From Bacteroidales bacterium UBA1219 (lineage in GTDB: Bacteria > Bacteroidota > Bacteroidia > Bacteroidales > P3): a stretch of DNA of 64,000 nucleotides. Location of the stretch: contig DBXF01000013.1 in NCBI GenBank assembly GCA_002309295.1, positions 16,276-80,275 of the forward strand. Direction: 5' to 3'. This document shows positions 39,465 through 48,301 of this stretch, in pieces (positions within the stretch are counted from its first letter, which is position 1; each line of letters opens with the position of its first letter). The position numbers were made by a program, and so were the translations under genes. The notes beneath the pieces are model-generated. The model ran no database searches. It saw nothing but the letters and a program-made list of their open reading frames with translations, and was not told where the DNA came from.

Positions 39465-41825
39465 TTATTTCTTTATGATTTTTTTCACGTTGCCGGCGTA
39501 TTTCACAATGTAAACGCCCTGTTGCAGGTTGCTCACGTTGATTGTTGCAGTGCCTTCGGCGATATTCTGTCTGGCCACTGTTCTGCCAGCCATGTCGATG
39601 ATTTCCACCTGGGCATTGTCGCGAACATTACCGCTAACGGTTACAGTAACTTTATCCTCGGCAGGGTTGGGATAGACGGTGAACTCGGCTGCTTCGGCGG
39701 TTTGCACACCAAGGAAATCGAACTGAGCGCCTTCTTTCAGCTCGTAGCCGTAGTTGAGTTCCACGTAGTTGGTGAAGTTGTTGTTGTTGGTAAGCACCAC
39801 GTATGTCTTTCCTGTGCTGTGCAGAGGCACGTCGAACTGACCTTCGGCCAGTTTTCCGAAATAATATTCAGCATTGGCCGACATATCGCCATTTTTGAAT
39901 CTGCTGATATTGGATTCATCAACAACATAAATGCTCACGTTACCCAGTGTTTTGGTACGTTGGAAGAAACGTCCGCCCTGGGCATCCACTGTACGTTGAC
40001 CGGTGGTAACATTGTCGGCTTTAACCGAGAGGCTGAGGCTCTTGGTGGCGGGATATTCTGTCTGGGTGTAGCTTACTCGGTTACGTTGAGGTGTAAGGGT
40101 GGTGTCGAAAGTATATGTCTTGGAATATGTACGTCCGGCCACGGTTTTCATAGTGGTATAAACCTGATACACCTGATTTGCTGTGCTGGGGAAAGAGCCG
40201 AATTTCGGGTGATAGACTTTCATGTAGTACTTGTTGCCTGTACCCACAGCTATATTCACTTCACCATGGGCGTCGGTCCAAACATAGCCGGCACTCAATA
40301 TGGAGGGGCTGGTAGCGCTGTACTGATAGTTGGTAGAATACAGATTGATTCTAGCACCATCGACGGGTTTGCCATCGCGACCTTTGATAGTTAATTTCAG
40401 ACGACAGCCTGTTGTATCGTCGGAATAGGTTTTGGACACGTTGATATAGTTACCATCGGGCACTTCGCCATGTACGAAAGAGCTAGCCCAGCCGTAGTTG
40501 CCGTCGAATTGCAAGTTGGTCATTCCCCAGAAAGCTCCACGTCCCGAAGAGAGTCCACCGCGGAAGAATTCGTAGTGATGCCATACACTGTCGCCACCGT
40601 CGTGAATGGCTGCCCACACGTGGTCGTCGCAGTTGTCGGAGATATGCATACAGGGTATCAGACAGGTACGTGCGGCCGAGGTTACCAGTATGGCGTCCTC
40701 GTGACAGTTGCCGAAATGGTTTGTGGCTATCTGGTTGGGTTGCGAGGAACGCATCTGACTGGTAGAGGTAACATCCCAAGGAATGCAACGCGAGCACCAG
40801 TTGCCGAGCACATCCAAAGCACTTTGGCTTTCGCTGTAGTTTCGGTTGAAATACCAAGCTGTAGGTCTCTCATCCCACAAGTATTCGGGCATCTGCATCA
40901 GTTGTCCTAAACGGTGTATAGTGTCGATACAAACGCTGTCGCGATTACCCGAAGGCAACATGGGATAGCCGCACATGTGCACGTTTTGGTATTCGTGCAA
41001 AGCACTGGGGTTGTTCCAAAGGAAATCGCGCCAGAAATAGCCCCATGTGCGCTGGTCGGTGTACGAGGTGATGTCGCGCACCACAAGAGCTTCGTCGTAC
41101 AGCTTGGGCATTACTATAAACATATAATAATAGTAGCGGTCCACTTCGCGCCAAATGTAGTTGGAGCCTTGTTTTATCTTATATTCGGTGGTGGTGTACC
41201 AGTCGTCGGTGTTAGTGTCGCCGTATTCTTTCAAACGAACATATTTCAGAGAGTCGGCATGTGCATATATCATCTCGACATTGCGCACCAGATACTGCCA
41301 GTCGGAAGCTTGGTTGAAAGCGGAATGAGTAAGCACTTCGGCAGGCAGATAGGTGAGCTGGAAGGCCACTTCGTCGAGAAATTGCTTCGGGGTTTCGTTT
41401 ATCATCTGCACCATGCGTGTCTGGTAAGTCGATGTCATGCGACGGAACTTGAAACGCAGGTCGTATTGCATCCATACGGGAACTCTGGCGATGGCGCTTT
41501 CTATCGTCGACGAAAGCTGTATGTGGGTGCTGTCGTCGGTAATGGTGTCGTTTTCCACGGCAATAATTACCGATTCGCCCGGGGCAAGCATACGTTTGTT
41601 GTCCATGGTGACCGATTTGGTGAAAGGCCTACCGATGTTTATGCTCTGATATGCCGGAGTGTTGTCGTCGGGCAATGCCAAAACGCTCGTTGCCGGAACG
41701 GAGTTAGGACTGTAGATGCCTGGCATCTCCTGCGGACCCGCGGGCTTGGTTACTACAAAGTTCTGCTGGGCGCTTGCGCACAACGCTCCAAACAGCAATG
41801 CGATGGTGAGTGCTACTCTTTTCAT
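39465..41825 (-). CDS. Secreted transglutaminase-like protein with T9SS type A sorting domain
   Basis: A 786-residue exported protein with signal peptide MKRVALTIALLFGALCASAQ. A transglutaminase-like core is suggested near residues 340-400 by GNCHEDAILVTSAA, with the presumed nucleophile Cys, and by CDDHVWAAI with a His and nearby DGGDS. A following beta domain resembles a surface Ig fold (GRDGKPVDGARINLYST). The last 80 residues are a type A T9SS signal (VYPNPAEDKVTVTVSG; LQQGVYIVKYAGNVKKIIKK). It is probably anchored on or released from the cell surface; whether it hydrolyses or cross-links peptides is open. Confidence 0.85.
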   Translation of the reverse strand: MKRVALTIALLFGALCASAQQNFVVTKPAGPQEMPGIYSPNSVPATSVLALPDDNTPAYQSINIGRPFTKSVTMDNKRMLAPGESVIIAVENDTITDDSTHIQLSSTIESAIARVPVWMQYDLRFKFRRMTSTYQTRMVQMINETPKQFLDEVAFQLTYLPAEVLTHSAFNQASDWQYLVRNVEMIYAHADSLKYVRLKEYGDTNTDDWYTTTEYKIKQGSNYIWREVDRYYYYMFIVMPKLYDEALVVRDITSYTDQRTWGYFWRDFLWNNPSALHEYQNVHMCGYPMLPSGNRDSVCIDTIHRLGQLMQMPEYLWDERPTAWYFNRNYSESQSALDVLGNWCSRCIPWDVTSTSQMRSSQPNQIATNHFGNCHEDAILVTSAARTCLIPCMHISDNCDDHVWAAIHDGGDSVWHHYEFFRGGLSSGRGAFWGMTNLQFDGNYGWASSFVHGEVPDGNYINVSKTYSDDTTGCRLKLTIKGRDGKPVDGARINLYSTNYQYSATSPSILSAGYVWTDAHGEVNIAVGTGNKYYMKVYHPKFGSFPSTANQVYQVYTTMKTVAGRTYSKTYTFDTTLTPQRNRVSYTQTEYPATKSLSLSVKADNVTTGQRTVDAQGGRFFQRTKTLGNVSIYVVDESNISRFKNGDMSANAEYYFGKLAEGQFDVPLHSTGKTYVVLTNNNNFTNYVELNYGYELKEGAQFDFLGVQTAEAAEFTVYPNPAEDKVTVTVSGNVRDNAQVEIIDMAGRTVARQNIAEGTATINVSNLQQGVYIVKYAGNVKKIIKK

Positions 41826-41896
41826 TTTCTGTAAATGTTTATTTTTTAATGTTTTATATTTCTTTTCAGCCTTCGTTACAACTACGAAAGGAACTG

Positions 41897-41904
41897 CAAA
41901 TATA
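41897..41904 (-). promoter_or_regulatory. Putative -7 box of the transglutaminase-like gene
   Basis: Minus strand TATATTTG, 71 nt before the ATG. No clear -33 element was found. Confidence 0.45.
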
Positions 41905-41950
41905 CATTTTTTATTTGGATTTTCCGAGCATCGGGCTGTTTTTTTAGCTC

Positions 41951-41983
41951 AAAAAAATGGCGGACTGATTACCAATCCGCCAT
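41951..41983 (-). terminator. Terminator downstream of tig
   Basis: ATGGCGGA (41957-41964) pairs with TCCGCCAT (41976-41983) around an 11-nt loop. On the minus strand it is followed by a U-run given by A7 at 41951-41957, and a T-run on the plus strand (41991-41999) could serve the opposite direction. Confidence 0.85.
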
Positions 41984-42013
41984 TATGTTGTTTTTTTTTG
42001 TAGTTCTAAAAGC

Positions 42014-43369
42014 TTAGCCGCGGGCTTTCTCCACAAACTCCTTGATGGAGATTTTTTCGGCTGCGGGTTTTGCCTTCTCGCTGAAGAGCTTGAACATCAT
42101 CTCGCCGCGCAGACGGCCGTAGATCTGTTCCACGTTCTGACGGTCCTTGGCGATGGTCTCGGCCATCTCGCCAATACGTTTCTCGTAGTCCTCGTCGCTC
42201 TCCTCGTCTTTCTTGGCATCGCGCTGTTTCAGAATGTTCGAAACTTCTTTCACCACATCGGCGTGCGAAGGAGTGATGTTGCCTTCCTTGCCGAGATTCT
42301 CTTCCAGTATCTCAACTTTGATGGAGGGCAGATACTTGGTTTCCCAATTGTTGACAACCTCTTCAAGAGTCTGGTCTTTCTCGCCTCTGTCGGCAATGTA
42401 GCGTTGCAGGAAATTGGTGGGCAACTCGGTATTGAAGTTGTCGAGAAGCCATTTCTCAACATCGTTCACGTACATTATATCGCACTGACGGGCGTAGCTT
42501 TCTTCGATGTCTTTCTTTATGGCTTTCTTGAACTGCTCCGCTGTGGTGATGCCTGCACCTGGATACATCTTGTCGTAAAGTTCCTGATTAACCTCGTGCG
42601 GGGTGATGTGAGCCAGGCTGCTGATTGTAAGTTCTATCTCGGCTTTGTATTTCTTAGCGTCGGCGGGAGCCAGATGGAAAATCTGCTCGATGTCTGCGGC
42701 GGCGAAGGCCTTGCCGACGTTCAGTTTAATCACGTCGTTGGCTTTCTTGCCCATAAGGGATTGTTTTATCTCTTCGTCTTTGATTTTGCCCACTTCGAAG
42801 GTGAGGTATTTCTCGTTCTCGCCCTCTTTTTTCTCGCCTTTCACCAGTTCCACGTAGCGGCCGTAGATAGCGTCGCTGTCGTTGGCGATTTCGGCGGGGA
42901 TTTCAAATTTGCCGTAGTTGCGGCATGACATTTCTATCTGTTCGTCAACATCCTTTGCAGCCACTTTCACCTGATACAGCTTGGCGTCGATTTTGTTCCA
43001 TTCGATGTTCATTGTGGGGAACAAGGCGGCGTCGAAATAGAATGTGAAGTCGGTCTGGTGGTCGAAATCCAGCGTGCCGGTCTTTTCGTGGTTGGAGATG
43101 GGCAGTCCGATGAGGTCGAGTTTCTCGTCGGTAATGTATTTGTAGAGAGCGTCGTTGAGGGTGTTCTGAACGGTGTCGGCAACAACAGCGCCTTTGTACT
43201 GTCTGTTTATCAGTCCCATTGGAGCCATGCCTTTTCTAAATCCGGGGATATTGGCCTTCTGGCGGTACTCTTTGAGAGTTTTGGTAACTTTTTCGCTGTA
43301 GTCGGCTTCGTTGATGTCAACTTTAATCAAAAGTTCAAGATCACTTACATTTTCTCTTGTTATATTCAT
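42014..43369 (-). CDS. tig: Trigger factor (ribosome-associated chaperone/PPIase)
   Basis: A 451-residue trigger factor. The ribosome-docking signature appears as GFRKGMAPMGLI near residues 42-53. The PPIase-like middle (about 150-245) is degenerate, as in other Bacteroidota, and a long helical C-terminal chaperone region follows, rich in K, E and D (DEESDEDYEKRIGEMAE). It folds nascent chains at the ribosome exit. Length is normal. It has a full consensus promoter (43427-43458) and a strong terminator, so it is likely a single-gene transcript. Confidence 0.93.
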   Translation of the reverse strand: MNITRENVSDLELLIKVDINEADYSEKVTKTLKEYRQKANIPGFRKGMAPMGLINRQYKGAVVADTVQNTLNDALYKYITDEKLDLIGLPISNHEKTGTLDFDHQTDFTFYFDAALFPTMNIEWNKIDAKLYQVKVAAKDVDEQIEMSCRNYGKFEIPAEIANDSDAIYGRYVELVKGEKKEGENEKYLTFEVGKIKDEEIKQSLMGKKANDVIKLNVGKAFAAADIEQIFHLAPADAKKYKAEIELTISSLAHITPHEVNQELYDKMYPGAGITTAEQFKKAIKKDIEESYARQCDIMYVNDVEKWLLDNFNTELPTNFLQRYIADRGEKDQTLEEVVNNWETKYLPSIKVEILEENLGKEGNITPSHADVVKEVSNILKQRDAKKDEESDEDYEKRIGEMAETIAKDRQNVEQIYGRLRGEMMFKLFSEKAKPAAEKISIKEFVEKARG

Positions 43370-43426
43370 CTTATTTTTTTTGTATAATGGTGATTACTAA
43401 TACTATATACTTTTCAATGGAATTTG

Positions 43427-43458
43427 CAAAGTTACGAACTTTTTACGGAAAAAACAAA
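43427..43458 (-). promoter_or_regulatory. Promoter of tig
   Basis: Minus strand: TTTG (43455-43458), 20 nt, TAACTTTG (43427-43434). This is an exact match to the consensus. Its spacer sequence is almost the same as that of the promoter at 44263-44294. Confidence 0.75.
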
Positions 43459-43531
43459 TTTTTTTTACGGCTATTCAAAAGTTGTTCACAAAACAAAAAA
43501 AAAGATTACGATAATTATGTAAAAAAACGTG

Positions 43532-44218
43532 TCACCATGCCATAGCCCACCAACAAACACGAGACACATTTCGTGACACAGCAATACCTTTTGCATAGCC
43601 ATGTTTCCAATGGTCCGACAATACAGGTCTTTGCTCTTCTAATGCCTTCTTTTTATTCTTCCAAAAATTACCATTATGAGCTTCTAACACGTAAACAATA
43701 AGGTCTTCTGGCAGTATCTCTCTATTATCTATATATTGTTTATTATCAATAATCAGCGTGTCTTTGTATTTGCCAAGTTTAAAATATGCATAGCGCATAT
43801 TGGCAATAGGAATTTGAAGCGAATCTTTCATTGTGTTACGATACGATTCTGCATGTCTCATATATGGCACATCTATTGTAAATGTTGTTTCATCGTATTT
43901 TAATCTGTCTATATAATTAAGTGCCTCCAAACTATCCATCGTTGCTGTCGACACTTTTTTTGAATAATATGCACAACATCGGAATCCGCTTTCCCACGGC
44001 GATGAATAATATGAACCCCATTCGTTTTCTGAAGACAAGTTAAAACAATCGTCAGGGAAGAAATCTATGATATTAGTTTCATACATTGAACCCAACTGCC
44101 TGACAAACTGCTCTCTGGAAGGGTCATTCTTTACGCCATCGTTATATTGCGCACAACCAACAAACGGAATCGTAAATACAAAAAACAGCAGCAGCGATAT
44201 TATTATTCTTTTCATCAT
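43532..44218 (-). CDS. Putative lipoprotein of unknown function
   Basis: A 228-residue protein with an N-terminal lipoprotein signal (MMKRIIISLLLFFVFTIPFVGC, Cys at residue 22). The mature part is rich in Tyr, Asp and Lys, with conserved-looking blocks such as NEWGSYYSSPWESGFRCCAYY. No domain was recognised. The sequence is A/T-rich, like the genes at 29006 and 31572. Its promoter resembles that of tig, but its stop lies about 100 nt from the tig promoter, so it is a separate unit. Confidence 0.72.
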   Translation of the reverse strand: MMKRIIISLLLFFVFTIPFVGCAQYNDGVKNDPSREQFVRQLGSMYETNIIDFFPDDCFNLSSENEWGSYYSSPWESGFRCCAYYSKKVSTATMDSLEALNYIDRLKYDETTFTIDVPYMRHAESYRNTMKDSLQIPIANMRYAYFKLGKYKDTLIIDNKQYIDNREILPEDLIVYVLEAHNGNFWKNKKKALEEQRPVLSDHWKHGYAKGIAVSRNVSRVCWWAMAW

Positions 44219-44262
44219 TTTTATGACTATGTGTAAAGTTTATAACTGCAACAAATGTTTTG

Positions 44263-44294
44263 CAAAGTTACGAACTTTTTACGGATAAAACAAT
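44263..44294 (-). promoter_or_regulatory. Promoter of the 43532-44218 lipoprotein gene
   Basis: Minus strand: ATTG (44291-44294), 20 nt, TAACTTTG (44263-44270). It is near-identical over about 30 bp to the tig promoter. Confidence 0.65.
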
Positions 44295-44399
44295 ATTTGT
44301 TACAAATATTAATATGAAGGATACGAATCATCCACAAAACTAACATATTGCTGTTGAAATAATTCGGACACCCGCACGTTACAACGACGAAAGAAACGT

Positions 44400-44407
44400 T
44401 ATTTTTG
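44400..44407 (+). promoter_or_regulatory. -7 box upstream of the ExbB-like gene
   Basis: TATTTTTG ends 18 nt before the ATG at 44426. This explains why a possible TTG start at 44405 is rejected: it lies within the promoter element. Confidence 0.5.
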
Positions 44408-44425
44408 CAAAAAATCATTAATAAT

Positions 44426-45139
44426 ATGTTTAAAGGTATTTTATTAGCAATCAATGAAATAGACTCTGCAACACAAGTCGCCGCAGAGGCTTCCGAAACT
44501 GCAGTAACCACAGAAAAGCTGTCACTTTGGGAGATGGCGATGAACGGCGGATGGATAATGTGGGTGCTGCTGGCACTCTTAATTTTGTGCCTGTACATTT
44601 TTATCGAGCGTTTTCTCACCCTCAACCGCACGCTGAAATCTGACTCCACGCAGTTCATGACCAACATACGCAACTACATACACCAAGGCGATATCGATGG
44701 TGCCCGCTCGTTGGCAAAATCCACTAACTCGCCCATCGCACGCATGGTGGATTCGGGACTTTCGCGCCTCGGACGTCCACTGAGCGACATACAGACTTCC
44801 ATCGAAAATGTGGGACGTCTGGAAGTGTCTGACCTCGAAAAACGCGTGTCGCTGATAGCCACCGTGGCCAGCCTAGGACCCATGATAGGCTTCCTCGGCA
44901 CCGTTACCGGTATGATTAAAGCCTTCTTCGACATGGCTCACGCCGGAAACAACATAGAAATAAGCGTGCTCTCGAGTGGCATCTACGAAGCCATGGTAAC
45001 CACCGTGGGCGGTCTCATCGTCGGCATCATTGCCTATTTCCTTTACACACTGCTCGTAAGCCGTATCAACAACGTGGTGTTCCAACTCGAGGCCCGTACC
45101 ATAGAATTTATGGACCTGCTTAACGAACCCGAATCGTAA
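44426..45139 (+). CDS. MotA/TolQ/ExbB proton-channel family protein
   Basis: A 237-residue inner-membrane protein; the ATG at 44426-44428 is chosen. After an Ala/Glu-rich N-terminal segment come TM1 near residues 43-62 (GGWIMWVLLALLILCLYIFIERF) and TM2/TM3 in the conserved channel region SLIATVASLGPMIGFLGTVTGMIKAF and GLIVGIIAYFLYTLL. It forms the stator-like channel that energises a TonB- or TolA-type protein. Next to it are an ExbD/TolR gene (33 nt) and a TonB-like gene, a complete three-component unit. Confidence 0.93.
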   Translation: MFKGILLAINEIDSATQVAAEASETAVTTEKLSLWEMAMNGGWIMWVLLALLILCLYIFIERFLTLNRTLKSDSTQFMTNIRNYIHQGDIDGARSLAKSTNSPIARMVDSGLSRLGRPLSDIQTSIENVGRLEVSDLEKRVSLIATVASLGPMIGFLGTVTGMIKAFFDMAHAGNNIEISVLSSGIYEAMVTTVGGLIVGIIAYFLYTLLVSRINNVVFQLEARTIEFMDLLNEPES

Positions 45140-45172
45140 GTCATTTTCAATCACTATTTTAAACGATAGGTT

Positions 45173-45598
45173 ATGATACGCAGTCAAAACCAGATAAAGA
45201 TAGAATCGAACAGCTCCACCATGTCGGACTTGGTGTTTCTGCTGCTGATTTTCTTTATGATAACCTCCACGCTGATAAGTCCCAACGCCGTGAAACTGCT
45301 TCTGCCCGAGAGCAACAGCAAAACCATGGCCAAGCAGAACGTAACTGTTTACATCGACGACCAGTTTGCCTTTTACGTCGACGGCGAGCCGGCTTCCATC
45401 GAAACCCTCGAGCCGATGATACAAGAAGGCATTGTGAAAAGTGTTACCGACGGCGAGACTCACGACGCCTGCGTGGTGCTACGCTCCGACAAAACGGTGC
45501 CAGTGCAATACGTTGTCAATGTGATAGACGCCGTGAATGCCATCAACGAACATACCGGTGCACAACATAAAGTGATATTGGCCACAAGCCCCAAATAA
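45173..45598 (+). CDS. ExbD/TolR family protein
   Basis: A 141-residue biopolymer-transport protein. A single membrane helix near residues 19-35 holds the conserved protonatable Asp in MSDLVFLLLIFFMI (Asp19). The periplasmic domain includes VYIDDQFAFYVDGEP and ends NEHTGAQHKVILATSPK. It pairs with the upstream ExbB-like channel to use the proton gradient. The gene is 33 nt downstream of that gene and 10 nt upstream of the TonB-like gene. Confidence 0.92.
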   Translation: MIRSQNQIKIESNSSTMSDLVFLLLIFFMITSTLISPNAVKLLLPESNSKTMAKQNVTVYIDDQFAFYVDGEPASIETLEPMIQEGIVKSVTDGETHDACVVLRSDKTVPVQYVVNVIDAVNAINEHTGAQHKVILATSPK

Positions 45599-45608
45599 AC
45601 TTGCACAC

Positions 45609-46391
45609 ATGAAAGCCCCCGAAGAACAAAGAAACGACAGGATAAAAGCAGCCGCAGGCACCCTCATAACGATAGGTGTACTGTTTATGGCACTTTTTTT
45701 GCTGGGACTTTCGTACCAGAACCCGCCTCCCGAAGAGCAGGGCGTTGAGGTGAACCTCGGCGACAGCGACTTCGGCTTTGGCGACAACCCCGAACCCGAA
45801 CCCACCGAAAATCCAGCGCCACGTCCCACCACTCCTCCGCGTCCTACCGCTGTGGCAGAAAACATAAGCACTCAAAGCACTCAGCAGAGCGTGGCCATCA
45901 ACAAAAAGGAAAACAAGAAAGAAGATAAACAAACTAAAGTGGAGCCCACTCCCGAACAGCCCAAAGAGCCCGAGATAAACCAGAAAGCTCTGTTCCCCGG
46001 CACCAAAAAGACCAACCAGTCCGGCGGCAGCGAGGGCAAGACCTACGGTCCAGGCAACCAAGGCAAGGCCGGCGGCGACCCCAACAGCAACCGCTACGAC
46101 GGCACTCCGGGCAAAGGCGGCACAGGATGGTCGCTGAAAGGACGTACCGCAAAAGCCCTTCCCGAACCCAACTACAACTCCAACCAACAGGGCAAAGTGA
46201 TAGTTAAGATATGGGTGGACCGCAATGGCAACGTAACCCGCGCTGAAGCTCAGGCCAACTCCACTATAACCGATGCCGGACTGAAGAAACAGGCCGAAAA
46301 CGCCGCCATGAGGTCCAAATTCAGTCCCGACCCCAACGCATCGGAACTGCAGACCGGCACCATCACCTACGATTTCCGCAAGTTCAACTAA
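45609..46391 (+). CDS. Energy transducer TonB-like protein
   Basis: A 260-residue protein with one N-terminal membrane helix (residues 15-35). A Pro/Glu/Thr-rich linker follows (NPEPEPTENPAPRPTTPPRPT), then K/E-rich and Gly/Asn-rich spacers (GGSEGKTYGPGNQGKAGG). The C-terminal TonB-type domain starts near residue 190 (GKVIVKIWVDRNGNVTRAEAQ) and ends in ITYDFRKF. It would transmit energy from the ExbBD channel to outer-membrane receptors. The glycine-rich segment is longer than in the simplest TonB. truA follows after 11 nt. Confidence 0.88.
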   Translation: MKAPEEQRNDRIKAAAGTLITIGVLFMALFLLGLSYQNPPPEEQGVEVNLGDSDFGFGDNPEPEPTENPAPRPTTPPRPTAVAENISTQSTQQSVAINKKENKKEDKQTKVEPTPEQPKEPEINQKALFPGTKKTNQSGGSEGKTYGPGNQGKAGGDPNSNRYDGTPGKGGTGWSLKGRTAKALPEPNYNSNQQGKVIVKIWVDRNGNVTRAEAQANSTITDAGLKKQAENAAMRSKFSPDPNASELQTGTITYDFRKFN

Positions 46392-46402
46392 ACGCAGCGT
46401 TT

Positions 46403-47152
46403 ATGCGTTATTTCATGCACTTGGCCTACAACGGCACTCCATACCACGGCTGGCAGATACAGCCCAACGCCCCTACCGTGCAACATACTTTGGAGGAAGC
46501 CCTTTCCATTTTCTGCAACGAAAAAATCAATATCGTGGGCTGCGGCCGCACCGACACCGGAGTTCATGCCACCAATTTCTATGCCCATTTCGACACCCAA
46601 CAGCAGTTCGACGAAAACCAACTTACACATATATTATATAAGGTAAACGCTTTTGCAGGCGAAAACATAGCCGTGTACCGCATTTTCCCCGTAGCCGACG
46701 ATTTCCACGCCCGTTTCAGCGCCACGGCCCGCACCTACCAATACCATGTGGCCACGCAAAAAATGCCCTTCCGTCAGGAGTTTGTATACCGCATTTTTTT
46801 CGACCTTGATGTGGAAAAGATGAATGCCGCCGCCGAAATCCTTTACCAGTACGAGGATTTCACCTCTTTCTCCAAACTTCACACCCAAACAGCTACCAAC
46901 AACTGCAATGTGATGTACGCGCATTGGGACGAGATAGACAACGAACTGATTTTCACCATAAAAGCCAACCGCTTTCTGCGTAATATGGTGCGCGCCATCA
47001 CCGGAACGCTCATCGATGTGGGACGCGGAAAAATCACCCTCGACGACTTCCGCAACATAATCGAGAGTCGCAACCGCTGCAACGCCGGCACCTCGCTGCC
47101 CGCCAAAGCCTTGTTTCTCACCGAAGTAGAGTACGGTGACACAAAACTTTAA
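46403..47152 (+). CDS. truA: tRNA pseudouridine(38-40) synthase
   Basis: A 249-residue TruA-family enzyme that converts U38-U40 of tRNA anticodon stems to pseudouridine. The catalytic Asp lies in the GCGRTDTGVHA motif near residue 52; other hallmarks are the opening YNGTPYHGWQIQPN, DFHARFSATARTYQYH and FLRNMVRAITGTLIDVGRG. Length is normal. It starts 11 nt after the TonB-like gene, probably in the same transcript, though its job is unrelated to energy transduction. Confidence 0.96.
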   Translation: MRYFMHLAYNGTPYHGWQIQPNAPTVQHTLEEALSIFCNEKINIVGCGRTDTGVHATNFYAHFDTQQQFDENQLTHILYKVNAFAGENIAVYRIFPVADDFHARFSATARTYQYHVATQKMPFRQEFVYRIFFDLDVEKMNAAAEILYQYEDFTSFSKLHTQTATNNCNVMYAHWDEIDNELIFTIKANRFLRNMVRAITGTLIDVGRGKITLDDFRNIIESRNRCNAGTSLPAKALFLTEVEYGDTKL

Positions 47153-47240
47153 CATCCTATTTGTTAAAAAAAACTCACTCCACACAATTTGACGGCATTT
47201 TTGACGTTAAAGTCGTAGAATTATCCCTAAATCACACCTC

Positions 47241-47654
47241 ATGAATTTAGAAATACTTATAAAACAAGGCATTGGCGATGTCCGTTTTGGCATGACCATG
47301 GCCGAAGCCGAGAAAAAATTGGGTCAACCAACCGAGACCGAAAACATCGACGACGCAACGGGCGAACAAATCACCGTAATCCACTACGACGACCAAGAGC
47401 TGTCGCTGTTTTTCGAAGGTGCCGACAAACTGCTCAACTGCATCGACATATCCAACGAAGACACCACTCTGTTCGGAGAAAAGATCTTCGACAAGAACGA
47501 ACGCGAGATTGTGAGCCTTCTTGTGGCCAACAAATACTACGAGCAGGACATCGAAAACGAAGCGTGGGGCGAACGGCGCGTCTCCTTCGCCGACGGCAAT
47601 ATCGACCTGTTTTTTGTGGACAACGAACTTAGCTCTGTCTCCATTGGAAGGTAA
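47241..47654 (+). CDS. Small protein of unknown function
   Basis: A 137-residue soluble acidic protein without a signal peptide. The start MNLEILIKQGIGDVRFGMTMAEAEKKLGQPTE suggests a small folded domain in which a glycine turn is followed by an Ala/Glu helix, reminiscent of the SmpA/BamE-like motif FGMT...VEKLLGxPT, but no lipobox is present. The end is beta-rich (RVSFADGNIDLFFVDNELSSVSIG). A single base separates its stop from the WbqC start. Function unknown. Confidence 0.72.
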   Translation: MNLEILIKQGIGDVRFGMTMAEAEKKLGQPTETENIDDATGEQITVIHYDDQELSLFFEGADKLLNCIDISNEDTTLFGEKIFDKNEREIVSLLVANKYYEQDIENEAWGERRVSFADGNIDLFFVDNELSSVSIGR

Positions 47655-47655
47655 A

Positions 47656-48288
47656 ATGCCCATCTTCAGCACTGCTTATTTCCCCTGCACCGCCTATATG
47701 ACGGCACTTGCAGCCTGTCCGTCGGCAAGGGTGGAGGCTTTCGAGACCTACCCAAAACAAACCTACCGCAACCGCACCGTAATAGCCACCGCCAACGGCC
47801 TGCTACCACTCACGGTAAACGTCACAAAACCCAACGGCAACCACACCCTAACCAAGGACATAACCATCTGCAGGAAAGAGAACTGGCCCGTGCAGCACTG
47901 GCGCGCTATAGAGTCGGCCTACAACGCATCACCCTATTTCCTATACTACTCCGACGATGTACGGAAACTTATTCTCGGCAGCCATAAATACCTTCTCGAC
48001 CTGAATATGGATATCCTGACTTACCTCGTTGGAAAACTGAAACTTACAACAGGCATAACTCTTACATCGGACTTTGTGTCCCCAGACCAAGCCGACAACG
48101 ACTACCGCAACGTGTTTTCTCCAAAAGCCGAGCAAAGCCTCTTCAGCGACCGTCCCCCCTACCCTCAGGTTTTCGACGAAAAGAACGGTTTTTTCCCGAA
48201 CATCAGCATCCTCGACCTACTTTTCAACCTCGGTCCCGAAAGTAAGCAATACCTGAAAGAAGCCGGAGATACTTTTACAAACCTTTAA
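47656..48288 (+). CDS. WbqC-like family protein
   Basis: 210 residues from the ATG at 47656-47658, one base after the preceding stop; the open frame continues upstream but only inside the neighbour's coding region. It matches the WbqC family by FSTAYFPCTAYMTALA, ETYPKQTYRNRTVIATANG and LLPLTVNV. WbqC proteins occur in O-antigen and polysaccharide loci and are of uncertain activity. The rest includes SKQYLKEAG near the C-terminus. A role in cell-surface carbohydrate is inferred from the family only. Confidence 0.85.
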   Translation: MPIFSTAYFPCTAYMTALAACPSARVEAFETYPKQTYRNRTVIATANGLLPLTVNVTKPNGNHTLTKDITICRKENWPVQHWRAIESAYNASPYFLYYSDDVRKLILGSHKYLLDLNMDILTYLVGKLKLTTGITLTSDFVSPDQADNDYRNVFSPKAEQSLFSDRPPYPQVFDEKNGFFPNISILDLLFNLGPESKQYLKEAGDTFTNL

Positions 48289-48301
48289 CAACCAATATCC
48301 T

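Noticed and set aside
44405..44425. TTG start that would lengthen the ExbB-like protein by seven residues
   Set aside because: The TTG is part of the -7 box TATTTTTG; the ATG at 44426 fits better.
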